Source: CAVQJU01 sp963755195 (GTDB lineage: Bacteria; Acidobacteriota; Vicinamibacteria; Vicinamibacterales; CAVVIG01). From it: 64,000 bases of DNA. Each line of letters starts with the position of its first letter. Within the stretch, counting starts at the first letter, position 1. The DNA lies in NCBI GenBank assembly GCA_963755195.1, contig CAVWIZ010000003.1, positions 496,001 through 560,000 of the forward strand, read 5' to 3'. A program made the position numbers and the translations under genes. Shown here piece by piece: positions 36,194 to 45,106 of this stretch. The notes under the pieces are model-generated. The model made no database searches and was not told where the DNA came from. It worked only from the letters and a program-made list of their open reading frames with translations.

Positions 36194-36481
36194 ATGATCG
36201 ACATCCGGTTTGTCATTGCGCACGGTTTGTGGATTCTTGGCGCGGCCGTCGGGCTGGCGGCATTCAGCTACTACAACTGGCTGGCGGAAGAGCGGCAGAT
36301 GCCACTGCGCCAGATGTTGCGCATCGCGCGTGGATGGAACGTGAGCCTGGCCGGTGGTGTGCTCCTCCTGGCCTCCGGTTTTCTGCTCATACAGGGTACG
36401 CGCTGGTGGGAACGAGGGCTATGGCTACTCATCTGGGCCGCGGCCGCCTTCGACTTGTGGCGGCTGCGCCGCGCCACGTGA
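36194..36481 (+). CDS. Small membrane protein of unknown function
   Basis: 95 residues with three hydrophobic segments: FVIAHGLWILGAAVGLAAFS, SLAGGVLLLASGFLLI and GLWLLIWAAAAFDLWRL. No family recognised. A short loop (NWLAEERQMPLRQML) would face the cytoplasm. ATG 36194 is the first codon after the divergent mntA promoter region; a TAGGCT at 36168-36173 could serve as its -10 box. It ends 17 bases from the convergent Wzz/GumC gene. The ordered helices and the good start favour a real gene. Confidence 0.6.
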   Translation: MIDIRFVIAHGLWILGAAVGLAAFSYYNWLAEERQMPLRQMLRIARGWNVSLAGGVLLLASGFLLIQGTRWWERGLWLLIWAAAAFDLWRLRRAT

Positions 36482-36497
36482 TCGCGGCAGACACCGG

Positions 36498-38015
36498 CTA
36501 TTTCTTGGCAAGGATGGCCGGCAACAGTTGGGTGTGCACCAGGGCGATCAGCATCGCAATGAACAACGTGATGAAGAAGACCAGCGCAATCGCCGTCGCG
36601 TAGGTCGCCAGCGTGAACGGCCGCGCCACGGCGATGGCCCCCGGCTTTTCCGTACGATACATGGCGCCGGCGGCCCGCAACGAGACGCGCGACCACTCGT
36701 CAGACAAACCGTTGAACTGAGCGGTCAGCTCCTTGGCCGCCTTGACAATCTCGGAGAGCCGCGAACCGAGATCGGCCCCCGACGAGCTCGATCCCCCGCT
36801 CTTGAGCGTCGCGAGCAGTTGTTTGTAGTGGTTGACGGCGGATTCGTACTCGACGGCGTCGAGCGTGGCCTTCACCATCGCGCGCGTGAGCTCCTGACGG
36901 AACGTGATGTTTTCCTTGGACATTTCCACGAGGCGATCGATGAACGTCCGGTCGATTTGCGGGGTCAGGCTCTGAACGTCGGGCGCGCCCTGCGGCCGTT
37001 GACCCTCCGATCGTTGAGGGTTGGCCTGAGGCACCACACCCGAATACTCTCGCAGCGCATCCAGGTTGATCCGCGCCCGGTTCTGTGCCACCTGCTGCTG
37101 ACTCGTCGCCGTCGCCAGCGCGTCCTCGACCCAACGGACAGACTCGCGGTCGCGATCGGCGCCAACCGACGTCATCAGCGCCTCCAGGTGCGCGTGCTGC
37201 AAATCCTCCATCTTCGCCCTGATTTCGGCCAGCGAAACCCGCTGGTCGCCAAAGCGGATCAGCTCGGCGCCAGGAAACGTCTCGACCTCGGCGATATTTC
37301 GAATCACCCTGTCGATGTTGGTCCAGACGAGGTTGGCCCGGACGAAGAGCGACTCCTTGCCGATCGCCGAGATGTCGAACACGTTCGGGCTGAGCACTCT
37401 CACGCGCTGCTTCAACACGCCGCGCCTCGATTCGGCGTCGCCGGCCCATGTCAGCAGGACATCGTCGAGCATCTTGACAGCGACCGCCGCAGGAAGCGTG
37501 CGGCACGCGGCGGGACGAATGAACGTCACACCATACTGCAGCGGGGCCGTGGCTCGCCGTGCGCGGTATTCATCCATGAGGCGCTGGCGATCGACCGCGG
37601 TCAGACGGGTGTCGGCCAAGCGGGCCTGATAGTCCGAGTCGATGAGCTCGAGCTCGGACGAGCGCTGTTCGATAAAGAAGGCCGAGCGAAACTCAGTTCG
37701 CGTGCAGAAATCCTGGATCTTGTTCGCGTCGAATACCTGGTCGAGCACGGACGGATCGGTGATATCGGACGGGGCAAAAGGAAGTGTGTTCGGATACCTG
37801 CCCAGCTCGGCGCCCTGGAACGTCGGGCGGAACTCCAGGGAGACCGTCCAACGCACTGGTTGCCAGAGATAGTGGATTCCTGAAAGCACAATGGCGAGCA
37901 CTGTCATCGACAACGTCGTGACTACCAAAAGGCGCCGGTGGGCCCAAATAGGCTTCAACAAGCCGACGATTGACACTCCGTCCTGTTCGTCCTCTAGATT
38001 CGTGTCGCGATCCAC
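36498..38015 (-). CDS. Wzz/GumC-type polysaccharide chain-length regulator
   Basis: A 505-residue inner-membrane protein. The N-terminal helix is LLVVTTLSMTVLAIVLSGIH, the C-terminal helix ATAIALVFFITLFIAMLIAL, and the long part between (about 70-470) is periplasmic and largely helical, for example LAEIRAKMEDLQHAHLEALM. This is the two-helix topology of Wzz/GumC polysaccharide co-polymerases, without the cytoplasmic kinase domain. GTG 38015 is preferred because GGAGGG lies just upstream; TTG 38027 is an in-frame alternative. It follows the transaldolase gene by 20 bases and closes the heptose operon, so heptose supply and chain-length control are probably co-expressed. The frame is intact. 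Confidence 0.8.
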   Translation of the reverse strand: MDRDTNLEDEQDGVSIVGLLKPIWAHRRLLVVTTLSMTVLAIVLSGIHYLWQPVRWTVSLEFRPTFQGAELGRYPNTLPFAPSDITDPSVLDQVFDANKIQDFCTRTEFRSAFFIEQRSSELELIDSDYQARLADTRLTAVDRQRLMDEYRARRATAPLQYGVTFIRPAACRTLPAAVAVKMLDDVLLTWAGDAESRRGVLKQRVRVLSPNVFDISAIGKESLFVRANLVWTNIDRVIRNIAEVETFPGAELIRFGDQRVSLAEIRAKMEDLQHAHLEALMTSVGADRDRESVRWVEDALATATSQQQVAQNRARINLDALREYSGVVPQANPQRSEGQRPQGAPDVQSLTPQIDRTFIDRLVEMSKENITFRQELTRAMVKATLDAVEYESAVNHYKQLLATLKSGGSSSSGADLGSRLSEIVKAAKELTAQFNGLSDEWSRVSLRAAGAMYRTEKPGAIAVARPFTLATYATAIALVFFITLFIAMLIALVHTQLLPAILAKK

Positions 38016-38036
38016 TCTGCCCTCCAACCTTCAGAG

Positions 38037-38753
38037 CTATAACGTGAAGCCGGCCTTCTGCGCATCGTCGTGGAACATCTTGACCGTCTCGAGCGAGTAG
38101 TCGTCGAGGTCCTTGGCCGAACGAGCGAGAGCTTCTTCAGGATGTCGTTGGTCACCGTGATGATGTGGCAGCCGATGGCGTGGGCCTGGAACACGTTGAG
38201 CAGCTCGCGCGGACTGGCCCAGATGAGCTCGGCCTTCGGTTCGAGCTTCAGCGAGCTCCATCGCCGCCGCCATGTGCGGCACCGGGTCGCGGCCGGTGTC
38301 GGCGATGCGGCCCGCGAACACCGACACGTTCGACGGCGCCCCGCCCTTGAGCGCCGCCACGACATCGCGGACCTGGTCGAGGCCCATGATGGCGGTGACA
38401 TTGAGCTTCACGCCCGCGTGCGAGAGCCGGTGAATCAGGTCGTACGCCGGCTGCCGCTTCGTGTTGGTGACCGGAATCTTCACGTACACGTGTTCGCCCC
38501 ACGTGGCGATCTCGCGAGCCTGCCGTTCCATGTCGGCGAACTCGTCCGAGAACACCTCGAAGGAGATCGGACGGTCCGGGATCGCCGCCAGCACCTGCTT
38601 CGCGAAGGCGCGATAGTCGGTGACGCCCGCCTTGCGCATCAGCGTGGGATTGGTCGTGAATCCCTTGATGTGCGGCTCGCGGTACATCGCCAGCATGCCG
38701 TCGAGCTCGGCGCCGTCGGCAAAGATCTTCGTGTTCAGGTCGGCTAGCGTCAT
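38037..38753 (-). CDS. Small transaldolase (TalC/FSA-like), two frameshifts
   Basis: About 238 residues. KIFADGAELDGMLAMYREPH, KGFTTNPTLMRKAG, VYVKIPVTNTKRQP with the Schiff-base Lys, LNVTAIMGLDQVRDVV and VSVFAGRIADTGRDP are the strands of the transaldolase barrel. Frame changes near 38245 and 38125 separate the parts AELIWASPRELLNVFQAHAI and LDDYSLETVKMFHDDA. In this place the enzyme can supply sedoheptulose 7-phosphate, the starting compound of the heptose pathway encoded upstream. As the bases stand it is read in frame with the preceding phosphatase without a stop. The stop is 21 bases before the Wzz/GumC start. Confidence 0.82.
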   Translation of the reverse strand: MTLADLNTKIFADGAELDGMLAMYREPHIKGFTTNPTLMRKAGVTDYRAFAKQVLAAIPDRPISFEVFSDEFADMERQAREIATWGEHVYVKIPVTNTKRQPAYDLIHRLSHAGVKLNVTAIMGLDQVRDVVAALKGGAPSNVSVFAGRIADTGRDPVPHMAAAMELAEARTEGRAHLGQSARAAQRVPGPRHRLPHHHGDQRHPEEALARSAKDLDDYSLETVKMFHDDAQKAGFTL

Positions 38754-39294
38754 CGGCCAATCGCCTCTGCAGTGCCGGGTCAGAATCCACTCCACCGCTT
38801 CGCTCAGCGATGCCACACGCGCATCGGGCTCGTTTGGTATCTCTTCATCGTACTCGTAGTCGACCAGAATTGTCGCACGACAACCGGCGGCCCGGCCTGC
38901 CTCGATGTCGCGCCAACGGTCGCCGACCATCACGCTGGCGGCCACGTCGTTCGTGGGCGGATCCACCAGCAGTCCGGGCCGCGGCTTCCGGCACGCGCAG
39001 GCGTCCCGGTCGTCGTGCGGGCACACGCGGAACTCGTCAATCGGGAGCAGCGCCGCCATCCGGGCGTGAATGGCATCGACGGCCGCGCGCGTCGTCGTCC
39101 CCCGTGCGATGTCGGGCTGGTTGGTGACGACGACCAGCGCGTAGCCGGCGGCCTTCAGACGCGCGAGCGCGCTGGCGGCGCCCGGAAGAATCTCGAGCTC
39201 GTCCACGCTCGCCGGCGGATACGGCTTGCCCGCCGCGCACGACCGCCCGGTTCAACACGCCGTCGCGATCCAGAAAGACCGCGCGCCGTTTCAC
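38751..39294 (-). CDS. gmhB: D-glycero-manno-heptose 1,7-bisphosphate phosphatase (GmhB-like), frameshifted
   Basis: A HAD-superfamily phosphatase. AVFLDRDGVLNRAVVRG holds the nucleophile DxD; after a one-base change near 39222 it continues DELEILPGAASALARLKAAG, VVVTNQPDIARG and the zinc-binding segment CPHDDRDACACRKPRPG, then VMVGDRWRDIEAGRAAG. The C-H-C-C zinc set is characteristic of GmhB. It removes one phosphate from the heptose bisphosphate. GTG 39294 overlaps the stop of GmhA. No stop lies between this gene and the transaldolase in the same frame, so the boundary at 38751 is a guess based on an ATGA in the alternative frame. Confidence 0.82.
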
Positions 39295-39890
39295 CGGGTC
39301 GATTCCCACTTGGTCGGCGCCGCCTTGAGCCGCGGATGCGAGACGAGCAGGTGCCACACGACGGCCTGGAACGCCTCGGCGTGCGGCGTGATCGTCTCGG
39401 GATTGACCGTCGGCACGATGACGCAGGCGTCGGCCACCTTGGCCGTGTGGCCGCCGTCGCGTCCGACCACGCCGACGATGCTCGCGCCCACCTGCTTGGC
39501 GTAGTCGAGCGGCCCGGACCAGGTTCGGGCTGATGTTCTTCTCGAGGCTTCCGCCGCCCACCGAGAACACGAACAGCGCGTCTTCCGCGCGGAGGCGGCT
39601 CCCCTTGAGCCACGCGGCGAAGACCGTGTCCCATCCCTCGTCGTTGGTCCGAGCCGTCAGCTCCGACACGTTGTCGGTCGGCGCGTAGGCCTCGAACCCG
39701 GCGAGCTTGCGGAAGTCGTTGACGGCGTGCGAGCAGTTGCCGGCGCTGCCGCCGACGCCGAGGAAGAAGAGGCGTCCGCCGCGCTCGCGCGTCGCCGGCA
39801 AGCACCTCGACGACCCGTTCGATCGCTGGCGTGATCGAGTCTGGTTGATGATTTGACCGCTTCGTTCAGGTGCTGTTGCGTGTAACTCAC
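39291..39890 (-). CDS. gmhA: Sedoheptulose 7-phosphate isomerase (GmhA), frameshifted
   Basis: A SIS-domain isomerase. It starts VSYTQQHLNEAVK, then after a shift near 39840 reads GRLFFLGVGGSAGNCSHAVN and DFRKLAGFEAYAPTDNVSEL, then FVFSVGGGSLEKNISPNLV, and after another shift near 39520 GASIVGVVGRDGGHTAKVAD and VIVPTVNPETITPHAEAFQA. The GGSAGN loop binds the sugar phosphate. The enzyme makes D-glycero-D-manno-heptose 7-phosphate from sedoheptulose 7-phosphate. GTG 39890 has GAGG upstream, and the stop overlaps the GmhB start. It is third in the run hddA-hddC-gmhA-gmhB-tal. Confidence 0.86.
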
Positions 39891-39895
39891 GTCGA

Positions 39896-40616
39896 CTATC
39901 CTCTGACGGCCGCAAGCAGCCGTCGCGTGTCCGTCGAGCCCCTCGGGCGATCCGATCTCGTAGAAGCGATCGGCCACCTCGAAACGCCGCCAGCTGATCC
40001 TGCGCGATCAGATCCTGATACACCCGCGCCAGATCGAACGGCTCGCCGCTCGGCGTCCACGGCGCAAAGGCCTGCGCGCGTCAGAATCCCCAGCCCGTAG
40101 TCGATGTGCCGCATCGTGGGCGTCGCGCCTGATCTTGTCGTAGCGGAGGATACGTCCATCCTCGTACTCGACGTTGCTGCGATCCCAGCGGTCGTCGTTG
40201 CGATACACCGTCATCAGACCCATGCTGCCGCTGCGCTGAAACGCCGCCTCGATGGCTGCGAAGTCGCACTCCAGATACGAGTCGCCGTACATCACGAAGA
40301 ACGCCTGGCCCAGCCGCGGCAGCGCGCGGCGGATGGCGCCGCCCGTCCCGGCGAGCGCCGGACCGTCGAGCACGTACTCGGAACGTCATGCTGCCAGCGC
40401 CGGCCGTCCCCGAGCGCGGCCTCGACTTGCTCGCCGCAGGTATCCGAGGCAGACACACCACGCGTCGTCACGCCCTGCGCGTTGCAGCAGCGTCGACCTG
40501 ATGCTCGGCAAACGGCCGGCCCGCCACTTCGAGCGAGCGATCTTCGGAATCGCTTCGGTCAGCGGCTGCAGACGCGTGGCCAGCCCACCCGCCAGGATGG
40601 CGACCGGCAGGCTCAC
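39896..40616 (-). CDS. hddC: Heptose 1-phosphate guanylyltransferase (HddC-like), several frameshifts
   Basis: A sugar-phosphate nucleotidyltransferase. The start MSLPVAILAGGLATRLQPLT is the nucleotide-binding loop. Later pieces in other frames give SLEVAGRPFAEHQV, TGGAIRRALPRLGQAFFVMY with GDSYLECDF, MGLMTVYRNDDRWDRSNVEY and RFYEIGSPEGL. At least four frame changes are needed. Between hddA and gmhA it is best read as HddC, which makes GDP-D-glycero-alpha-D-manno-heptose. GTG 40616 overlaps the hddA stop by GTGA, and the stop at 39896 is five bases before gmhA. Specificity for heptose is inferred from the neighbours. Confidence 0.78.
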
Positions 40617-41594
40617 GAGAACAGCACCTTCGTGCCTTCGAAGTCGAACCGAAATCGCACTTCTTCGAGGCCGGCTTTGGCCATGGCCGCGCGGAGCCGG
40701 CGATGGTCTTCGGCATAGAACATGAGGAAGCCGCCCCCGCCCGCTCCAACGAGCTTGCCGCCAATCGCTCCGTTCGACCGGCCGAGCTCATACCACTCGT
40801 CGATCTGCGGATTGCTCATCCCGCCCGAGCGCCGTTTCTTGTGCTCCCACTGCTCGTGCATCAGCTCGCCGAAGAGCGCCGTGTCGCCGCGCTCGAGCGC
40901 CTGGCGGCTGCGCAGTCCCAGCTCTTTCACGTAGTGGAGGTTCGCCAGCATCTCCTGGTCGTGCTTCTGCGTGCGCTCCTTCTGATCGGCCAGGATGCTT
41001 CCGGCGCTGCGTGAGTAGCCGCTGAAGAACAGCAGCAGGTTGTCTTCGAGGTTGAACAGCGCCTCCATCGAAATGCTGGAGCGGCTCCGCCTGAACCTTC
41101 TCGTCCGGATGAAACGTGAAGCAGGTGACCCCGCCGTAGGCGGCGATGTACTGATCCTGCTTCCCGATCGGCTCGTGGAGACGGTCGATCTCGATCTCGC
41201 ACGCAAGCTCCGCGAGCTCGCTCGGGTGCAGCAGGTGCCGGCGGTGCGCGTAGAGGGCCTTCAGCAGAGCGGTCGTGAAGCTGCCCGACGAGCCGAGCCC
41301 GGTGCCCGCCGGAATATCGGCGAGCGTCGTGATTTCGATCTGCGGAGTCTTGAGGCCGATCATCCGGATGGCCTCTCGAATGATCGGGTGCTGGACGTCA
41401 TCGACGCGCTCGACGTGTTCGAGCTTCGAGTACTTCAGGAAGATGCCCGGCGTGAACGGCCGCATCACCGTGACGTAGACGTACTTGTCGATCGCCGCCG
41501 CAATCAGAAACCCGCCGTGCTCTCGATAGTAGGACGGCAAATCGGTGCCGCCGCCGCCAAGCGTGACGCGCAACGGACTTCGCGTGATGATCAT
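40613..41594 (-). CDS. hddA: D-glycero-alpha-D-manno-heptose 7-phosphate kinase (HddA-like), frameshifted
   Basis: A GHMP-superfamily kinase of about 325 residues. MIITRSPLRVTLGGGGTDLP, then ADIPAGTGLGSSGSFTTALL (the ATP loop), EIDRLHEPIGKQDQYIAAYG, LLFFSGYSRSAGSILADQ and GGKLVGAGGGGFLMFYAED are the conserved GHMP motifs in the HddA arrangement. A frame change near 41075 separates the halves. It phosphorylates C1 of heptose 7-phosphate. It is the first gene of the operon that continues to the Wzz/GumC gene. A TATGAT box lies 11 bases before ATG 41594, so the 5' leader would be only a few bases long. Confidence 0.86.
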
Positions 41595-41605
41595 CGCCGC
41601 GCGAG

Positions 41606-41611
41606 ATCATA
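41606..41611 (-). promoter_or_regulatory. TATGAT -10 box of the heptose operon
   Basis: On the minus strand TATGAT lies 11 bases upstream of hddA ATG 41594. It is separated by 15 bases from the divergent TAGCAT box of the O-antigen ligase gene, so the two promoters overlap. Confidence 0.45.
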
Positions 41612-41626
41612 CACCGGTGGTAGTGC

Positions 41627-41632
41627 TAGCAT
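41627..41632 (+). promoter_or_regulatory. TAGCAT -10 box for a leaderless O-antigen ligase gene
   Basis: TAGCAT is followed by GCCTTC and GTG 41639, again a six-base gap. The position of its -35 region would coincide with the -10 box of the divergent heptose operon. Confidence 0.5.
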
Positions 41633-41638
41633 GCCTTC

Positions 41639-42971
41639 GTGAAAACGCAGAGTGTTTTCCAGCGGCTGACCGCCGGCCTCGCAGCCGCCGAACTGCCGAT
41701 CGTGCTTGCTCATCGCGCCCGCGCTGCTTTTTCCCACCCCGGCTCGCCTTCTTCTCGCGTTGCTGGTTCCGCTCACCTGGGCTTGCCACCGGCGTCTTGG
41801 CGGTCGATGGATTCCTCCGACGCCGCTGAACGCATCTGATCTTCGCGCTCCTCGTCATGACCGGCGTCAGCCTGTTCGCCACGTTCGACATCACGTTCAG
41901 TCTGGGCAAGGTGTCGGGCGTGCTGTTGGACGTGCTGCTTTTCTGGGCGGTCACGCGCTGGATGAGCACACTCCGACACGCTGAGGATAGGAACGGGAAT
42001 GTTCCTGCTGGCAGGCGCGGGACTCGCGGTGATCGGATTGCTCGGCACCAACTGGATCGACAAGTTCTCCGTGCTCGGCGCCATCATCGAGCGGTTACCA
42101 CGGGCGATCCGGGGAGTGCCGGGCGCCGAGGAGGGCTTCCAGCCGAACGCCGTCGCGGGATGCCTCGTGTTGTTCATTCCGCTGCAGGTCGCGCTGCTCG
42201 CGACGGACGCACGTCACAGCCTGACCCGAGCAGGCGGAGTTCGTGGCCGCGGCACGTGGCTTCTCGTGATCCAGACATTTCTATTGGTGCTGACCGCAGG
42301 CACGCTGCTGCTGACGCAGTCCAGAGGCGCCTGGGTCGGACTGCGTTGCCGCGACCGTCGCCTTCTTCGCCTGGCATAGCTGGCGCACAGGCGCGCTTGC
42401 GGCGATCGCGGCGGGCGCTGTGATTGTCCTGGCGGTGGCTCTTGGACCGCAGCGGTTGTTCGACCTCGCCGTCAGCAGTTCGGGACCCGGCATGGCCGGC
42501 AACGTGTCGGGCCGGGTGGAGCTCTGGTCGAGGGCACTTTACGGCATTCAGGACTTCCCGTTCACCGGGATGGGGATGAACGCGTTTCGCAAGGTGATGC
42601 CGGTCTTGTACCCGACGTTCCTGACGTCGCCCGATTTCGACGTCGCTCACGCCCACAACCACCTGCTGCAGGCCGCGCTGGACCTCGGCATCCCAGGGCT
42701 GATTGCGTATCTCTCGATCTGGCTCGTCGTCGCCACGCTGCTCGTCCGTGTCTACCGTCGCGCCGGCGAACCGACGTACCGGATCATGGCCGGCGGCCTC
42801 GGCGCCGGTCTCATCGCCCATTTCGTCTTCAGCATGACCGACGCGATCCCGCTCGGCTCGAAGGTCGGTGTGCTCTTCTGGCTGACGTTGGGACTGGTCG
42901 TGTCGCTCCACCAGGTGGCGCTCGGTGGAACACCGTCAGGCTATGACGGAGCGGAAGCCGGCCGCGGGTAA
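41639..42971 (+). CDS. O-antigen ligase/polymerase (Wzy_C family), several frameshifts
   Basis: A polytopic membrane protein of about 440 residues. Pieces in three frames give ARLLLALLVPLTWACHRRLG, MTGVSLFATFDITFSLGKVS, IQTFLLVLTAGTLLLTQSRG with AWVGL (the SRG motif), and RVELWSRALYGIQDFPFTGM with GMNAFRKV and FDVAHAHNHLLQAALDLGIP. The G-x-GMNAF and HAHNHLLQ elements mark the large periplasmic loop of Wzy_C enzymes. About four frame changes occur between 41700 and 42360; the C-terminal half from 42420 is clean. It starts at a leaderless GTG divergent from the heptose operon. Its end overlaps the convergent oxidoreductase gene by 31 bases. Confidence 0.82.
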
Positions 42972-43949
42972 CCAGACGTGCGGTGAATTTCGTCGACGAC
43001 GGAGAGCGCGGCGCGGGCGTCGGCGAGTCCGGCGGACGGCTCTCTGCCGAGCCTGATGTCTTCGAGGAACTCCGCGAACTCGAGCGTCCACGACTCGTCG
43101 CCTCGCGGGTACTCCCAGATCGTCGTCTCCGGCGGACCCATTTCCGGCAGCATCTTGTAGAACGCCAGCCGCTCCACGCCGTAGCTGCCGCCCAGCCCTT
43201 CGATGTGAAGCTTGGCGAGTTTGTCCGTAAATCTCCAGCGAGAACAGGTTCTTCCACTCCGTGCAGCTCACGTGGAGGAACGCCGTCTGGTCGCGAGCCG
43301 TGCGCAGCAGCAGGAACGCGTTGTCGTCCACCGGCATCTGCCAGAAGTACGTGTGCGCGAACCCGTTCACGACCGTGAACTCTCCGAGGAACCAGCGCGA
43401 CAGGTCGATCAGGTGCACGCCCTGATCGATGAGCTCTCCGCCACCCGAGCGCGCGGGATCGGCGCGCCACTCCTTGTCGTAGCCGATGCGGCCGCCATGT
43501 CCGTAGCGGCCGCGCACGAACATCAGATCGCCGAGGACGCCCGCGTCGAACAGCTCGCGCGCCTTTCGGAGCGCGGGGTGATAGCGATGGTTGAACCCGA
43601 CGCGCACGAGACGATGCGCCCGCCGGGCCGCGTCGATGACGGGATCGATTTCGGCCACCGAGCGGGCGGCCGGCTTTTCGACCATCACGTGCTTGCCGGC
43701 TTCGACCGCCGCGCGCGCGATCTCGGCGAGCATCTCGTTGGTCGTCGCGACGGCGACGATGTCCACGTCGGGTCGGCCGATCGCGGACCGCCAGTCGTCG
43801 GTGGCGACGGCACCCGACGAGGTGCGGGCCAGCGATTCGGCGCGCGCACGATCGAGATCGGCGCACGCGACGAGTCGGGCTCCGCCGAGCGCCGCCGCGC
43901 GCTTCCGGCCGATGAGGCCGCATCCGATGATCGCCACGCCGAGGCTCAC
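42941..43949 (-). CDS. Gfo/Idh/MocA-family sugar oxidoreductase, frameshifted
   Basis: About 336 residues. The Rossmann start is VSLGVAIIGCGLIGRKRAAA, followed by DIVAVATTNEMLAEIARAAV, the signature MVEKPAARSVAEID, and the C-terminal domain VRVGFNHRYHPALRKAREL and GGELIDQGVHLIDLSRWFLG with the catalytic His region. A frame change near 43225 leads to GGSYGVERLAFYKMLPEMGP and DIRLGREPSAGLADA. Such enzymes oxidise or reduce a nucleotide sugar at C3 with NAD(P). GTG 43949 overlaps the stop of the SDR by GTGA. The pair probably acts on the same sugar intermediate, which is inferred. Confidence 0.85.
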
Positions 43950-44822
43950 TCTCCGCCCCAGTCGAAGCCCCGGTCCTTCGGCGTCACGCGCCGCAGGGTG
44001 TACACGTCGGTCCTGTCGAGATCCGCCCGGTGCGCGGGCAGATCGGACCAGGGATCCCAGACGGCGCTCAGGAGCTTCCCGGTGATGCCGTCGCTCGCGG
44101 CGGACGCAAGAAACACCGCCAGCGCCGCTCCCGTTTCGAGCGGGGTGCCGCCCTCGCCGGCGATGCGCTGCATGCGTTCGAAGAACGCCGCGCCGACCTT
44201 GGCCGGGCCGGCGGCGATGAGCTCGTCCATCATGCGCGTGTTGAGCGCACCGGGCGCGATCGCGTTCACGTCGATTCCATCGCCTTTCACCTCGAGCGCA
44301 AGAGATTCGGCGAACCGGACGATCGCCGCCTTGGACGCCGCGTAGGCACTCACGCGCGGCAGCGGGTTGGTGGCGCCGCCGCCGGACAACTGAATGATCT
44401 TGCCGTAGCGGCGGGCTTTGAAGTGCGGCAGCAGCGCGCGGCACATCAGGATCGACCCGAACAGGTTGATCTCGATCGCCCGCACCCAGGCGTCCCAGTC
44501 CACGTCCTCGATGAGCCCCATCGGGCCGTACACGCCGGCGTTGTTCACCAGGATGTGCAACTCCGGAAACGCGCTTCAGCGTCGCGGCCGCCAGCTCGTC
44601 AACCTGTTCCCGCCGCGAGACGTCGGCGGGCCGCGCCAGCACCACCTGGCCCGGCGACGCGAGAGCGGCCACCTGCGCGCGAGCCTTGTCGAGCAGGTCG
44701 CCGTCGCGGGCGCACATCATCACGCTGGCGCCGGCCTCGACGTACGCGCGGGCAATCGCGAGTCCCAGGCCCTGATTCGCTCCCGTGACGAGTGCCGTCC
44801 GACCCTCGAGCGGCTTCGTCAT
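43946..44822 (-). CDS. Short-chain dehydrogenase/reductase, one frameshift
   Basis: About 291 residues. MTKPLEGRTALVTGANQGLG has the TG-x3-GxG cofactor site; after a frame change near 44572 come LHILVNNAGVYGPMGLI, QLSGGGATNPLPRVSAYAAS with the YAASK active site, and IAPGALNTRMMDELI. This is a classical SDR. It diverges from the orphan antitoxin gene at 44876 and is coupled to the Gfo/Idh/MocA gene. A role as ketoreductase in sugar modification is likely from context; a general metabolic role cannot be excluded. Confidence 0.84.
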
Positions 44823-44863
44823 GCAGGCTTGTCACACGTCGCCTGCGTGCAGGACAATTTTGA

Positions 44864-44869
44864 TATCAT
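44864..44869 (+). promoter_or_regulatory. TATCAT -10 box for leaderless antitoxin gene
   Basis: TATCAT is followed by GAATTC and ATG 44876. The six-base gap is the same as at 11478, 25790, 36121 and 41639. No Shine-Dalgarno sequence is present. Confidence 0.55.
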
Positions 44870-44875
44870 GAATTC

Positions 44876-45106
44876 ATGACCAAACAATTGACGATCCGCG
44901 GGGTGCCTGATGACGTGGCGTCCCAGCTCGACCGGCTCAGTCGAAGCCACGGGCGCAGCGTCAACGCCATCGTGGTCGATATTCTTGCCACAGCGGTTGT
45001 CTTCAAGGAACGCCGGGAACGTCTCGGACGTTATACGACATGGACCGAAGACGACCTGGCTGAGTTCACGGCTGAACTCTCCGCTCAGCGGTCCTGCCCA
45101 CGCTGA
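44876..45106 (+). CDS. Orphan FitA/VapB-type ribbon-helix-helix antitoxin
   Basis: 76 residues. KQLTIRGVPDDVASQLDRLS and HGRSVNAIVVDILATAVVF match the FitA-type ribbon-helix-helix DNA-binding fold: one beta strand followed by two helices. The C-terminal part (GRYTTWTEDDLAEFTAELSA) would normally wrap a PIN-domain VapC/FitB toxin. No toxin gene follows; the next gene is the convergent UDP-sugar dehydrogenase, whose end overlaps this gene by 22 bases. It may be a remnant of a lost pair or act on its own as a regulator. It has a leaderless start. Confidence 0.78.
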   Translation: MTKQLTIRGVPDDVASQLDRLSRSHGRSVNAIVVDILATAVVFKERRERLGRYTTWTEDDLAEFTAELSAQRSCPR

